A stretch of 22,823 bases of DNA from Flammeovirgaceae bacterium UBA6059 (GCA_002435755.1 DIYH01000003.1:1-22823); one strand, 5' to 3'; positions 8,024 through 16,224 are shown, numbered from the stretch's first letter. Numbers and translations: made by a program. Notes: generated by a model not told the origin, from the sequence alone.

Positions 8024-9136
8024 TCAACCTATCTCAATCACTACGTCATCAGTCTCCGGGTGCGCTTGGCAGCAGAGCACATAACCATCGTCAATTTCGT
8101 TTTGGGACAGGCCGTCAAACTCTATCATCTTCACCTTTCCACTCTGCAATTTTCCTCTACAAGCGGTGCAAAGCCCACTCTGACATGAATAGGGCATATC
8201 GACATTTTCTTCCAATCCCTGCTCCAGAATGGTTTTGTTAGCTGGCACGTCGAAAGTGAATTCTTCCTCATCTATGATAATCTTGACGGGCTGAGATGAG
8301 CTAGCAGTAGTTGATTCTTCACCGAATATTTCTTTTGGTGAGGTTTTCCCTGCTTCAAAGCTTTCAAGCTTGATATGGTCCTTAGGTACTCCAATAGCCT
8401 CCAAACCTTCTACAACTATGTCCATCATAGGGCCGGGACCACAAGTGAAAAACTCTGTGTCTGTAGCATCCATTTTGGGAAGGTCGTCAATAATTAATTT
8501 GACTTTATCTACGGTCATCCAGCCTGCATACCCTTTCCAATGCTCCGGAGGATTATTCAAGACATGCACCACATTCAGTCGATCATTATACTGTCCCTGC
8601 AACTCTTTCAATGCATCATTGAAAATGATCTCGTCCTCAGATTCATTAGCATAAACGAGTGAGACGATGCTCTGCGGTTCTTCGAAAAGAACTGACTTGG
8701 TGATTGCCATCAAAGGCGTGATACCACTACCTCCTGCAAAAAGCATAAGATGACGCTTCCTGTTGGATGTATAATCAGTCGTAAACTGTCCCATAGGCTC
8801 CATCGCCTCAATGCGAGCCCCAGCAAGCAGCGTATCGTTGACATGATTAGACATAGCTCCGCCCGCTACTCTCTTGACAGTAACCGCCGGAAACTCATCT
8901 GTAAACGGAGAGCTACAAAGTGAATAGGCTCTTCGTATTTTCTGCCCTTTAACAGTTTCTATCAAGGTAATAAATTGACCTGCCTTATAGGGCATCTCTT
9001 GCTTACTGATATCAAAGACAATACTCACCGCATTAGCCGTTTCCTTGATAATTTCCCTTACAGTCAGTTGGAGGTATTTATCCTTGGTATGTTTTACTTC
9101 TTTGTTCTTATTTTTCTTAAATAAACCGAATGCCAT
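8024..9136 (-). CDS. Flavin reductase with C-terminal 2Fe-2S ferredoxin domain (PaaE-like)
   Basis: A 370-aa soluble oxidoreductase of the ferredoxin-NADP reductase superfamily. The FAD-binding barrel carries RAYS (69-72) and the nucleotide-binding domain has GGSGITP (135-141) and CGPGPMM. The C-terminal plant-type ferredoxin has Cys318-x4-Cys323-x2-Cys326-x29-Cys356, a complete 2Fe-2S ligand set (Cys355 is an extra neighbour). This domain order is shared by PaaE of the phenylacetyl-CoA epoxidase and by electron donors for desaturases and hydroxylases. No paaABCD genes are near, so the electron acceptor is unknown; I would not call it PaaE. It has its own promoter box 48 nt or more upstream, so it need not depend on the DUF5916 gene behind it. 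Its stop codon directly abuts the stop of the convergent T9SS protein. Confidence 0.9.
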   Translation of the reverse strand: MAFGLFKKNKNKEVKHTKDKYLQLTVREIIKETANAVSIVFDISKQEMPYKAGQFITLIETVKGQKIRRAYSLCSSPFTDEFPAVTVKRVAGGAMSNHVNDTLLAGARIEAMEPMGQFTTDYTSNRKRHLMLFAGGSGITPLMAITKSVLFEEPQSIVSLVYANESEDEIIFNDALKELQGQYNDRLNVVHVLNNPPEHWKGYAGWMTVDKVKLIIDDLPKMDATDTEFFTCGPGPMMDIVVEGLEAIGVPKDHIKLESFEAGKTSPKEIFGEESTTASSSQPVKIIIDEEEFTFDVPANKTILEQGLEENVDMPYSCQSGLCTACRGKLQSGKVKMIEFDGLSQNEIDDGYVLCCQAHPETDDVVIEIG

Positions 9137-9189
9137 GAATCAAAATTTTATGGTAATAAACCGCCTACGAGACGAATTTGTTGTGGCCG

Positions 9190-9197
9190 CAAAACTA
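9190..9197 (-). promoter_or_regulatory. Bacteroidota -7 box TAGTTTTG for the reductase gene
   Basis: An exact match to TAnnTTTG on the minus strand in the 72-nt gap upstream of the reductase. It predicts a transcription start near 9184 and a leader of about 48 nt. I found no convincing TTG -33 element at the usual spacing. Confidence 0.55.
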
Positions 9198-9208
9198 AGA
9201 AAGGAGGA

Positions 9209-11428
9209 CTAGATATTCAGCCAATAAGAGAGCTTCAACACCAATGCACGGTTCTTTGAGCCTAGTGTTTCCGGTAGGTAATTGTCGGTATAAACAATAA
9301 AGAAATCAGACACAGGCTTGAAGCGATACTGAAGCCTTGTATTGAGGTTGATATTATCTATTTGGTTATTGTATTGGATGAAGGTCGTCCAGAATATCTT
9401 ATCGGTAAAGGACACTTCCAATCTCGGTCCTACAAGGAAGAGGTCTGCAGAATTGTAAGGAGCGGGGAGCGTCACTCTGTTGTATTGGAAATTAGCTGAT
9501 ATACTTCCATAAGGCTGGAAACGATACCTCAGTTCACTTCTGAAAAAGAAACGGTCTCCATTAAAAAAGCCTCCATTAAAGATATCGACTGAGTAGGACA
9601 GCAGTTTTCTCCTATCGGAATCATAAGAAACACCATAGCGAACGTACTCAAAGTCCTCACCCGCTTCGAGTTCAACACCATCAGAATTGGTCGGATCAAA
9701 GTCGTCTCTCAACAAGATAAACTCGTTAAAACCAATAAAGGACAGCTCCGATGTATTCGCAAATTGAAAACTATACCAAAGTCGTTGACGCTGATCCGTC
9801 AAGTTAAAGTCACGATCTGTGATCCACTCCAAGCCAACACTTGGCCCATGACTAATCAGCTTTTTGGAATTGGGATAAAACCTGTAAGTTATTTCCGGAT
9901 TCGTCCTCCAAATGTCTTTTCTAGGCACAAAACCCACTTCAGCATTGAAGTTTTCACCAATATATTGATGTCCCCCCTCTATACTCAGGTTACGCGAGTT
10001 ATAGAACAAAAAGGATCCATGCGATGCATTTCGTGGCATATTCTCAGGGGAAAATGAATGATGATAAAAAGCCTTACCACGCCACTTATTATCGTTGGAA
10101 CTAAGGTTGAAGTCAATTCCGGCCACCCTGTTAAACTCTGTGAGTTCATCTTCCGGATCAACATTCTCGAAGCTAGTTTCTCCGGTCGTTTCTCTATTAA
10201 CGAATATGAACCCTATATTGGACCTTTTAAAAACCTGACGCTGAACAGTGGCTACCGTGAAGTTTTGGCCCGCTACCCCAATTGCTTCATCCTGTTCGGT
10301 TTGCATATTGAGAAAACCAACTCTCCAATTTTGGTTGATCTTCCCACTTAGCCGTGCCCCGGCAATGATCCGATTGCTGACCGTATTACCTGCTGTATCT
10401 TCGGCAATACCTATTCTTCTTGAGAAGAATGGATTAGCTCTACTAAAGCCAAATTCGGCAAATAGGTCCCTATTTTCAAGGAAAAACTGTCGCCGCTCCG
10501 GAAAGAAAAGTTCAAATCGATTGAGGTTAGTTTGCTGCTGATCAACCTCTACTTGTGAAAAATCCGGATTTACTGTTAAATCAAGATTGAGAGAAGAAGT
10601 CACTCCGATTTTGGCATCAAAACCGGCAGCTCCATTAACTTCAGTTGGTACACCGTTTTCAAAATCTCTTGTTGCATTACCAGCTAGGTAGGGTATTACA
10701 GTCATATTCGGACCGTTTTTCCTAAGTGGCTGAGCGAAGTTCATTGAGCCGGTGAAATTCAAAGATGAAATCCAAAAATTGATCGGTACAGGAATCCAGG
10801 AAGACCTTTCATTTCTCTTTAAGTCGTTGCGACCGAAATTGACCTTCCAAAAATCAACACCATCCTTAAATCTGAAGGTCTTGAAGGGAACGCTCATTTC
10901 GACTACCCAGCGATCTTCATAGATCTTGGTCTCGCTATACCAGACATTATCCCAGTCAGAGTCAACACGCTGACCATTAAAAACCAGTCCTTCGCGCTGT
11001 ACATTGTAAGGGGTAACATTAAAAGTAAAACCATTCGTGGCATCATTGAAAGGGTCAATATAAACTACAAAAAGATCGTTTTGACCGAAATCAAAATCCC
11101 TGCGCAAAGAAGTATTGATGAAGCCTTCTTCTATACGATCATCATACATAATCGCCGCGATATACATATTCTGCTTATCATAGGTTATCATAACCTCCGT
11201 CTGAGCACTCGCGAGCATTGTATCGTTAGGAAAATTGAGCATGAAATCATCAGCCTTCTCTGCATTAAGCCATATAGGCTCGTCCAGAACGCCATCCAGC
11301 TTGATCTCTCCTTCGGTGGGTTGTATACCCAATTGATAGGCCGCATAAGGTCCGGCTTTATCTTTATCACTTGCTTTAAGCAAAAAGCTGCTGAGCAGGC
11401 TTAAGCCAATGATTATCAAATATTTCAC
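9209..11428 (-). CDS. CBM9-like/DUF5916 outer-membrane beta-barrel protein
   Basis: A 739-aa protein with a Sec signal peptide (KYLIIIGLSLLSSFLLKAS). Residues about 30-230 form a carbohydrate-binding-family-9-like domain (IKLDGVLDEPIW, EVMITYDKQNMYIAAIMYD, WVVEMSVPFKTFRF). The rest, about 240-739, matches the DUF5916 pattern: NPDFSQVEVDQQQTNLNRFE, FFPERRQFFLEN, then alternating amphipathic strands ending in an aromatic C-terminal strand (LKLSYWLNI), as expected for an outer-membrane barrel. The start codon is GTG at 11428; an in-frame TAA a few codons upstream with no ATG between supports it. Family members are common in Bacteroidota; their function is not established, though sugar or glycan handling is often guessed. 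It has its own divergent promoter with purB. Confidence 0.88.
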   Translation of the reverse strand: MKYLIIIGLSLLSSFLLKASDKDKAGPYAAYQLGIQPTEGEIKLDGVLDEPIWLNAEKADDFMLNFPNDTMLASAQTEVMITYDKQNMYIAAIMYDDRIEEGFINTSLRRDFDFGQNDLFVVYIDPFNDATNGFTFNVTPYNVQREGLVFNGQRVDSDWDNVWYSETKIYEDRWVVEMSVPFKTFRFKDGVDFWKVNFGRNDLKRNERSSWIPVPINFWISSLNFTGSMNFAQPLRKNGPNMTVIPYLAGNATRDFENGVPTEVNGAAGFDAKIGVTSSLNLDLTVNPDFSQVEVDQQQTNLNRFELFFPERRQFFLENRDLFAEFGFSRANPFFSRRIGIAEDTAGNTVSNRIIAGARLSGKINQNWRVGFLNMQTEQDEAIGVAGQNFTVATVQRQVFKRSNIGFIFVNRETTGETSFENVDPEDELTEFNRVAGIDFNLSSNDNKWRGKAFYHHSFSPENMPRNASHGSFLFYNSRNLSIEGGHQYIGENFNAEVGFVPRKDIWRTNPEITYRFYPNSKKLISHGPSVGLEWITDRDFNLTDQRQRLWYSFQFANTSELSFIGFNEFILLRDDFDPTNSDGVELEAGEDFEYVRYGVSYDSDRRKLLSYSVDIFNGGFFNGDRFFFRSELRYRFQPYGSISANFQYNRVTLPAPYNSADLFLVGPRLEVSFTDKIFWTTFIQYNNQIDNINLNTRLQYRFKPVSDFFIVYTDNYLPETLGSKNRALVLKLSYWLNI

Positions 11429-11459
11429 TAGTAGGTCGAGTTGTCTTTAAATTGGTTTG

Positions 11460-11467
11460 CAAAACTA
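11460..11467 (-). promoter_or_regulatory. -7 box TAGTTTTG for the DUF5916 gene
   Basis: An exact TAnnTTTG match on the minus strand, about 32 nt upstream of the GTG start. The 8-mer is identical to the one upstream of the neighbouring reductase, and both sit in the longer match TTAGTTTTGC. Confidence 0.55.
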
Positions 11468-11469
11468 AC

Positions 11470-11485
11470 TACCGACTAAACGGTA
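11470..11485. repeat. Short inverted repeat TACCG-N6-CGGTA
   Basis: A 5-bp perfect inverted repeat with a 6-nt spacer just upstream of the minus-strand promoter box, in the divergent gap between the DUF5916 gene and purB. Its position would suit a repressor or activator site, but five base pairs can arise by chance. Confidence 0.25.
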
Positions 11486-11569
11486 ACGTTTGGTCAAGGA
11501 TGCTTTTTGTAGGATTATTCCATGGACGGTTTTAACTGTTTGCGGTCAGTCCAAATGCACTTAATGACT

Positions 11570-11577
11570 TACTTTTG
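11570..11577 (+). promoter_or_regulatory. -7 box TACTTTTG for purB
   Basis: An exact TAnnTTTG match 17 nt upstream of the purB ATG, predicting a leader of about a dozen bases. A TTG occurs at 11540-11542 but is further away than the usual spacing. Confidence 0.55.
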
Positions 11578-11591
11578 CGCCTTAAGCGCAA
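11575..11591. repeat. Inverted repeat TTGCGC-CTTAA-GCGCAA at purB start
   Basis: A perfect 6-bp inverted repeat overlapping the last bases of the purB promoter box and ending three bases before the ATG at 11595. It spans the predicted transcription start, so as DNA it could be an operator; as RNA only its right arm may be transcribed. Confidence 0.4.
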
Positions 11592-11594
11592 CTC

Positions 11595-12956
11595 ATGAAC
11601 CTATCTGCTCTAACCGCCATTAGCCCTGTGGACGGGCGCTACCTAAGGAACACTTCTGCCTTGATGCCTTATTTTTCGGAGTTCGGCCTCATTAACTATC
11701 GAATATTCGTAGAGGTGGAGTACTTTATTGCCCTCTGCGAGCTCCCGCTACCGCAATTGGCATCCTTTGATAAATCGAAGTACGTTGCACTGCGCCAGAT
11801 TACTATTGATTTTTCAGAGTCGGATGCCGAGATGATCAAAGACAAAGAGAAGGTCACAAATCACGACGTGAAGGCTGTAGAATATTTCTTAAAAGATGAG
11901 TTTGACACACTAGGCCTATCGAAATTCAAAGAATTCATTCATTTTGGGCTTACGTCACAGGATATCAACAATACTTCCGTCCCACTTCAGTTAAAGGAAG
12001 CATTGGAAAAAGAATACCTACCAATGCTCAGCAAGGTATCTGAGCATATACTCGATTTAGCAAGATCATGGTCCGGAGTACCCATGCTCGCAAAAACTCA
12101 CGGTCAACCTGCCTCACCTACCAATTTGGGCAAAGAGCTTTATGTCTTTCATGAGCGATTAGAGGAACAGTTAGGTTTACTTAAAGGTATACCTTTCGCA
12201 GCAAAGTTTGGAGGCGCTACCGGCAACTTCAATGCACATCATGTAGCTTATCCACAAATTGATTGGGAGGCTTTTGCAGATGATTTTGTCAAACAATTTT
12301 TGGGACTAAAACGCAGCAGCCCTACCACTCAAATAGAGCATTATGACCATTTAGCGGCCCTCTTTGACGGGTTGAAACGCATTGACACAATACTCATTGA
12401 CATGTGTCGTGACATCTGGCAGTACGTCTCAATGAACTACTTCAAACAAAAAATCAAGGAAGGTGAGGTGGGTTCATCTGCTATGCCACACAAAGTCAAT
12501 CCTATCGATTTTGAAAACGCTGAGGGCAATTTAGGCATGGCCAATGCTATATATTCATTCCTATCGGAAAAACTCCCGATTTCAAGACTTCAACGTGATC
12601 TTACGGATAGTACAGTTTTAAGAAACGTGGGTATGCCGATAGCTCATTCTTTTATAGCACTTAAATCCATTGAAAAGGGGCTAAACAAATTGGAGCTCAA
12701 CCAGGAAGCTATTAATGTTGATTTGGAAGCTAACTGGGCCGTAGTAGCAGAAGCGATTCAAACCATCTTAAGGAGAGAAGGGTATCCCAATCCCTACGAA
12801 ACGCTCAAAGGTTTGACCAGAACCAATACAAAAGTGACGCAGGAAACTCTGTCAGCATTTATAGACACACTTGAATTAGCTGAGCAGGTAAAAAATGAAT
12901 TGAGAGGAATATCACCTTTTAGCTATACCGGTATTCTGCCAGCAGCATTACACTAG
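11595..12956 (+). CDS. purB: Adenylosuccinate lyase
   Basis: A 453-aa cytoplasmic enzyme of the fumarase/aspartase superfamily that acts twice in purine synthesis: it splits SAICAR to AICAR and adenylosuccinate to AMP, releasing fumarate. Length and the N-terminus (LTAISPVDGRYLRNT) match the Escherichia coli-type PurB. The signature loop GSSAMPHKVNPIDFENAEGN is present, with catalytic Ser295 at the same number as in E. coli, and the general acid/base His169 lies in KTHGQPASP. TSQDINN for substrate binding is also intact. No other purine gene is nearby. It is transcribed from its own promoter, divergently from the DUF5916 gene, and overlaps the convergent small hypothetical gene by 4 nt. Confidence 0.97.
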   Translation: MNLSALTAISPVDGRYLRNTSALMPYFSEFGLINYRIFVEVEYFIALCELPLPQLASFDKSKYVALRQITIDFSESDAEMIKDKEKVTNHDVKAVEYFLKDEFDTLGLSKFKEFIHFGLTSQDINNTSVPLQLKEALEKEYLPMLSKVSEHILDLARSWSGVPMLAKTHGQPASPTNLGKELYVFHERLEEQLGLLKGIPFAAKFGGATGNFNAHHVAYPQIDWEAFADDFVKQFLGLKRSSPTTQIEHYDHLAALFDGLKRIDTILIDMCRDIWQYVSMNYFKQKIKEGEVGSSAMPHKVNPIDFENAEGNLGMANAIYSFLSEKLPISRLQRDLTDSTVLRNVGMPIAHSFIALKSIEKGLNKLELNQEAINVDLEANWAVVAEAIQTILRREGYPNPYETLKGLTRTNTKVTQETLSAFIDTLELAEQVKNELRGISPFSYTGILPAALH

Positions 12957-13384
12957 CCAGTGCGGTCTCCACTCTTAATTCCGCATCGTTTCATCTTTTT
13001 GTTCAGAGATATCTTCCAGAAAGGACCATGCTTGAGTGTCATGAGGGACTTCACCTTAAAATTGTTCCAAAGTCGCCTGGGTTCTATGATACTTCCCGGC
13101 AGCAAGGGTGTTTGTACAGCATACTCAAAGCCCATTTTGCGAGTGATTTGGAGCACACAGGGATTGCCGTAGAGTATACCACCTGTACCGTTCTTAATGA
13201 TGTATCTGATGCGCTTTTGCTTAGGCCGATTGGATTTTGAATCATCCTCTACCTTCAATCCAATCTTTTCGGTTGGCAAGCTTTTCTTGATATCTTCAGA
13301 TTCTTGAGCCAGCGATTCGAAACTAGCCAACCCAAAAAAGACTGGTATCAAAGAACAATACAACAAATGACCTATGCCCCTCAT
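12953..13384 (-). CDS. Small secreted hypothetical protein
   Basis: I do not recognise this protein. From the preferred ATG at 13384 it has 143 residues; an in-frame ATG at 13405 would add seven. The shorter form starts directly with a signal peptide (MRGIGHLLYCSLIPVFFG...ESLAQ) and leaves room for a promoter in the divergent gap. After an acidic/basic linker with Lys-Arg-rich RPKQKRIRYI, the mature part has conserved-looking GGILYGNPC, a segment FEYAVQTPLLPGS and a basic C-terminus (KISLNKKMKRCG) with two cysteines in all. It probably sits in the periplasm. The signal peptide and lack of a better frame argue that it is real. It overlaps the end of purB by 4 nt on the opposite strand. Confidence 0.65.
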   Translation of the reverse strand: MRGIGHLLYCSLIPVFFGLASFESLAQESEDIKKSLPTEKIGLKVEDDSKSNRPKQKRIRYIIKNGTGGILYGNPCVLQITRKMGFEYAVQTPLLPGSIIEPRRLWNNFKVKSLMTLKHGPFWKISLNKKMKRCGIKSGDRTG

Positions 13385-13430
13385 TCCTAAGGAATTTAGC
13401 CCCAAATTAAATGAATAGTCAATGCAATAC

Positions 13431-13438
13431 TATCTTTG
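13431..13438 (+). promoter_or_regulatory. -7 box TATCTTTG for the methyltransferase gene
   Basis: An exact TAnnTTTG match that lies inside the longest possible reading frame but 22 nt upstream of an in-frame GTG. It predicts a transcript start near 13444, downstream of the ATG at 13422, and so favours the GTG at 13461 as the true start. Confidence 0.45.
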
Positions 13439-13460
13439 CAAAAATTCATTGTCTTTCATA

Positions 13461-14231
13461 GTGAAAAAGCTCATAAGCCTGTTAGTTCGCAGAATTCCGC
13501 GAAAATATCTACAAATCATCAGCCCTCCATTTTTAAAACTTATGGGTCTCATTTATGCAGGTAACGATGTGGAGTGTCCTGTATGCGAAAAGACCTTTAG
13601 CAAGTTTTTACCCTATGGCAGGGTTTCCCGAGCTAATGCACTTTGCCCAAATTGTTTGGCACTGGAACGTCATCGCCTGATGTACCTATATCTCAGAGAG
13701 AAAACTAGCTTTTTCTCTGACAAGCTCAAAGTACTACATGTTGCACCTGAAGCCTGCTTCATCAACCGATTTGAGGCCATGTCCAATCTTGATTATATCA
13801 CAGCCGATATAGAGTCCCCTTTGGCGAAAGTCAAAATGGACATCCACGATATCCCATTTGAAGAAAACACTTTCGATGTGGTGTTTTGCAATCATGTCAT
13901 GGAACATGTGCAAGATGACATCAAAGCCATGAGCGAGCTAAAGAGAGTACTTCGTCCCGGTGGTTGGGGTATTATTCAAATTCCAATATTTCATCCCGTC
14001 CCTGATGTTACCGATGAGGACACCACGATGACCGATCCAAATGAAAGAGAAAGGAGGTTTGGGCAATCCGATCATGTGCGACTTTATGGTAAAGACTATC
14101 CTGACCGTCTAAAACAAGCTGGGTTCCAGGTCAAAGCAGATCAATACGTCTATGAGTTACCCTCTGACAAGGTAAAGAGATTTGCATTGCCAAGTGATGA
14201 AGAAGTTTTCTTAGTCTCTAAGGCTTCTTAA
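13461..14231 (+). CDS. Zinc-ribbon class I SAM-dependent methyltransferase
   Basis: A predicted 256-aa protein from GTG 13461 (269 aa from the alternative ATG 13422). The GTG start gives the basic N-terminus MKKLISLLVRRIPRK and agrees with the promoter box. A four-cysteine zinc ribbon follows: CPVC and CPNC separated by 19 residues (Cys52/55 and 75/78 in the longer numbering). The methyltransferase domain has strand KVLHVAPE in place of the usual glycine-rich motif I, then ITADIES, FDVVFCNHVMEHV (post-I region) and LRPGGWGIIQIP. This combination is frequent in Bacteroidota loci for surface polysaccharides, and two glycosyltransferases lie just downstream on the other strand. A sugar or other small molecule is a likely acceptor; it is not proven. 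Confidence 0.85.
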   Translation: MKKLISLLVRRIPRKYLQIISPPFLKLMGLIYAGNDVECPVCEKTFSKFLPYGRVSRANALCPNCLALERHRLMYLYLREKTSFFSDKLKVLHVAPEACFINRFEAMSNLDYITADIESPLAKVKMDIHDIPFEENTFDVVFCNHVMEHVQDDIKAMSELKRVLRPGGWGIIQIPIFHPVPDVTDEDTTMTDPNERERRFGQSDHVRLYGKDYPDRLKQAGFQVKADQYVYELPSDKVKRFALPSDEEVFLVSKAS

Positions 14232-14243
14232 GCATAAGACTAA
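14211..14243. repeat. Nested inverted repeat between convergent genes
   Basis: TTAGTCT (14211-14217) pairs with AGACTAA (14237-14243), and inside it GCTT (14223-14226) pairs with AAGC (14230-14233). It spans the stop codon of the methyltransferase and points at the convergent glycosyltransferase. No T-tract follows on either strand, so it is at best a weak terminator. Confidence 0.3.
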
Positions 14244-14258
14244 AAGCTGCAAGATGGA

Positions 14259-15254
14259 TTAGTAAAGTTCAATATACTTGGCATTTGGATTGATTCCGGC
14301 CTGTTTCCTTACCCACTCATAGACTAGCCCGATTCCATATCCAGTCAACTGCAAAAAAGCCACTACTGGTGTTAGTAAAGCTACTACAAGAGACCTTGTA
14401 GAGATCAGTCCACTTAAAAGGATAAGAAGAAAATAAAAAGCGTATATCGCCAAGCCAAGGTATCCTAAAAAATTGCCTAACAAAACGAGCACCGTAGCGA
14501 TCAGGAGTCCAAGAACAAAAAATGTAGGAAACAGATACGTAAGCTTAACTTGTCCTTCATGGAATCTTGAGATATTGATTCTTGCTCGTCCAAAGTACCT
14601 TGCTTGCTTGAAAAACTTGATCATATCAGTACGCCGCTTATGAACAACTGCTGCATCTGGTATAAACGCAGTAGTGAAACCTTTTTTTAATAGCCTCACG
14701 GTAAACTCGATATCTTCACCCATAAATGGAATAATATAACCTCCAGTCTTTTGATAGACTTCTTTTTTCATACCCATGTTGAAGCTTCTGGGATGGTATT
14801 CACTCACACTCCGCTTATTACCCCTTATACCTCCTGTAGTGAACAGAGAGGTCATAGTATGATTGATTGCTCTTTGTATTACCGTAAAAGATGAATCATC
14901 CGTATCAGGTCCACCAAAGGCATCCACATCATTGTTATGTAAAAACCGATCTACGGATTGCAAGTACTTTGATGGAACGGTACAATCCGAATCCAGAACG
15001 ATGAAATAGGCTCCCTTGGCATTTGCAAAACCATAGTTCCTCGCAAAGCCCTGACCTTCATTCTCCTTGTATAAGTATTCAATGTCAATGTGGTCTTTGT
15101 ACTTGTTAACGATACTTTCGGATCGTTGAGTTGAACCATCCTCAACCACAATAACTTCAAAGTCTTTATACTCTTGATGGACCAGGGATTCAAGCAGTTC
15201 ATCTAGTTCATCAGGTCTATTATAAACAGGGATAACAAAAGAATACTTAGGCAT
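14259..15254 (-). CDS. Family 2 glycosyltransferase, membrane-bound
   Basis: A 331-aa inverting GT-A glycosyltransferase. The nucleotide-sugar domain has VIPVYNRPDE, the acidic VVEDGS (about 36-41), the metal-binding DSD at 88-90 (VLDSDCTVP), and the catalytic GED at 179-181, followed by a basic HKRRTDMIKFFKQARYFGRAR. Three hydrophobic stretches at about 240-310 should hold it in the inner membrane with the active site in the cytoplasm. It probably transfers a sugar to a lipid or polymer acceptor. It is the last gene of the minus-strand operon, and its ATG overlaps the stop of the preceding glycosyltransferase gene (ATGCCTAA, 8 nt). Confidence 0.88.
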   Translation of the reverse strand: MPKYSFVIPVYNRPDELDELLESLVHQEYKDFEVIVVEDGSTQRSESIVNKYKDHIDIEYLYKENEGQGFARNYGFANAKGAYFIVLDSDCTVPSKYLQSVDRFLHNNDVDAFGGPDTDDSSFTVIQRAINHTMTSLFTTGGIRGNKRSVSEYHPRSFNMGMKKEVYQKTGGYIIPFMGEDIEFTVRLLKKGFTTAFIPDAAVVHKRRTDMIKFFKQARYFGRARINISRFHEGQVKLTYLFPTFFVLGLLIATVLVLLGNFLGYLGLAIYAFYFLLILLSGLISTRSLVVALLTPVVAFLQLTGYGIGLVYEWVRKQAGINPNAKYIELY

Positions 15255-16224
15255 TGAGGTTGATATCTTCGGCTACTAAGTAGTCATTCTCTCTGGACCT
15301 TTGCCTCACCATCATTTCTGCTAAGAACCCCCCTAAGAAAAGTTGAACACCGACTAAGACGGCAACTAAAGCTATAAAGAAGAGAGGCTGGTCTACAACA
15401 TCTCGCACCGGTAAGTTCTGCGATAGCCGATAAACCTTCTCCGCCACTAACCAAATGGTGATTGCACTTCCTGCAAAAAAAGATAATGTACCTAGACTCC
15501 CAAAGAAATGCATTGGCCGCTTCCTGAATTTGGAAACAAAGGAAATAGATAGTAAGTCGAGAAATCCATTGACAAAACGCTCCCAGCCAAACTTTGTAAC
15601 CCCATACTTCCTTGCCCTATGCTCAACGACCTTCTCGGTTATCTTACCAAAACCCTGACCCTTAGCAATAAATGGAATATAGCGGTGCATCTCACCATAT
15701 ACCTCTATGCTCTTAACAACCTTGTAGTTGTATGATTTTAGGCCGCAGTTAAAGTCATGCAACTTGATACCTGAAAACCAACTTGTGATGAAATTGAAAA
15801 ACTTTGAAGGGATTGTTTTAGATAATGGATCATGACGTTTCTGTTTCCATCCCGAAACAAGATCGTAACCTTCCTTTACAATCATATCATAGAGTGCAGG
15901 GATTTCATCGGGACTGTCTTGTAGGTCCGCATCCATTGTGATAACAACACGCCCGTGAGAGTTTCTGAACCCTATGTCCAATGCAGCGGATTTTCCGTAG
16001 TTCCTGTTGAACCGAATACCCTTGATTGCTGGATTTGATTTAGAAAGTTGCACGATTTGTTCCCAACTGCTATCTGTACTGCCATCATCTATCATAAGAA
16101 CCTCATAGTCGTACTCCAAAGGGATTACTACCTTTTCTATCCACCCGCAAAGTTCTGGAATAGATTCTTCTTCGTTGAGTAGAGGAACAACAATCGAAAG
16201 GTCTTTTGTCGGTGACTCAATCAT
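15247..16224 (-). CDS. Polyprenyl-phosphate glycosyltransferase, GtrB/ArnC-like family 2
   Basis: A 325-aa protein from the preferred ATG at 16224, which gives MIESPTKDLSIVVPLLNEEES and an 8-nt overlap (ATGATTGA) with the upstream gene; an ATG at 16269 would add 15 residues and a 53-nt overlap. Motifs are typical of dolichyl/undecaprenyl-phosphate sugar synthases: LLNEEES, MIDDGSTD (44-51), RNYGKSAALDIGF, the DADLQD metal site (98-103) and, later, RARKYGVTKF (substrate/lipid region). Two C-terminal membrane helices (HFFGSLGTLSFFAGSAITIW and PLFFIALVAVLVGVQLFLGG) match GtrB-type proteins. The likely product is a polyprenyl-phosphate-linked sugar in the inner membrane. Sugar identity is unknown. 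Confidence 0.9.
   Translation of the reverse strand: MIESPTKDLSIVVPLLNEEESIPELCGWIEKVVIPLEYDYEVLMIDDGSTDSSWEQIVQLSKSNPAIKGIRFNRNYGKSAALDIGFRNSHGRVVITMDADLQDSPDEIPALYDMIVKEGYDLVSGWKQKRHDPLSKTIPSKFFNFITSWFSGIKLHDFNCGLKSYNYKVVKSIEVYGEMHRYIPFIAKGQGFGKITEKVVEHRARKYGVTKFGWERFVNGFLDLLSISFVSKFRKRPMHFFGSLGTLSFFAGSAITIWLVAEKVYRLSQNLPVRDVVDQPLFFIALVAVLVGVQLFLGGFLAEMMVRQRSRENDYLVAEDINLNA

Noticed and set aside
8020..8241. A plus-strand frame of 73 codons overlapping the end of the T9SS protein and the reductase
   Set aside because: Low-complexity, Ser/His/Arg-rich translation antisense to the 2Fe-2S domain; no support as a gene.
9764..10541. Three plus-strand frames of 97 codons opposite the DUF5916 gene
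   Set aside because: They lie wholly antisense to a convincing long gene, have no recognisable motifs or signal peptides and show compositions expected from a shadow frame.
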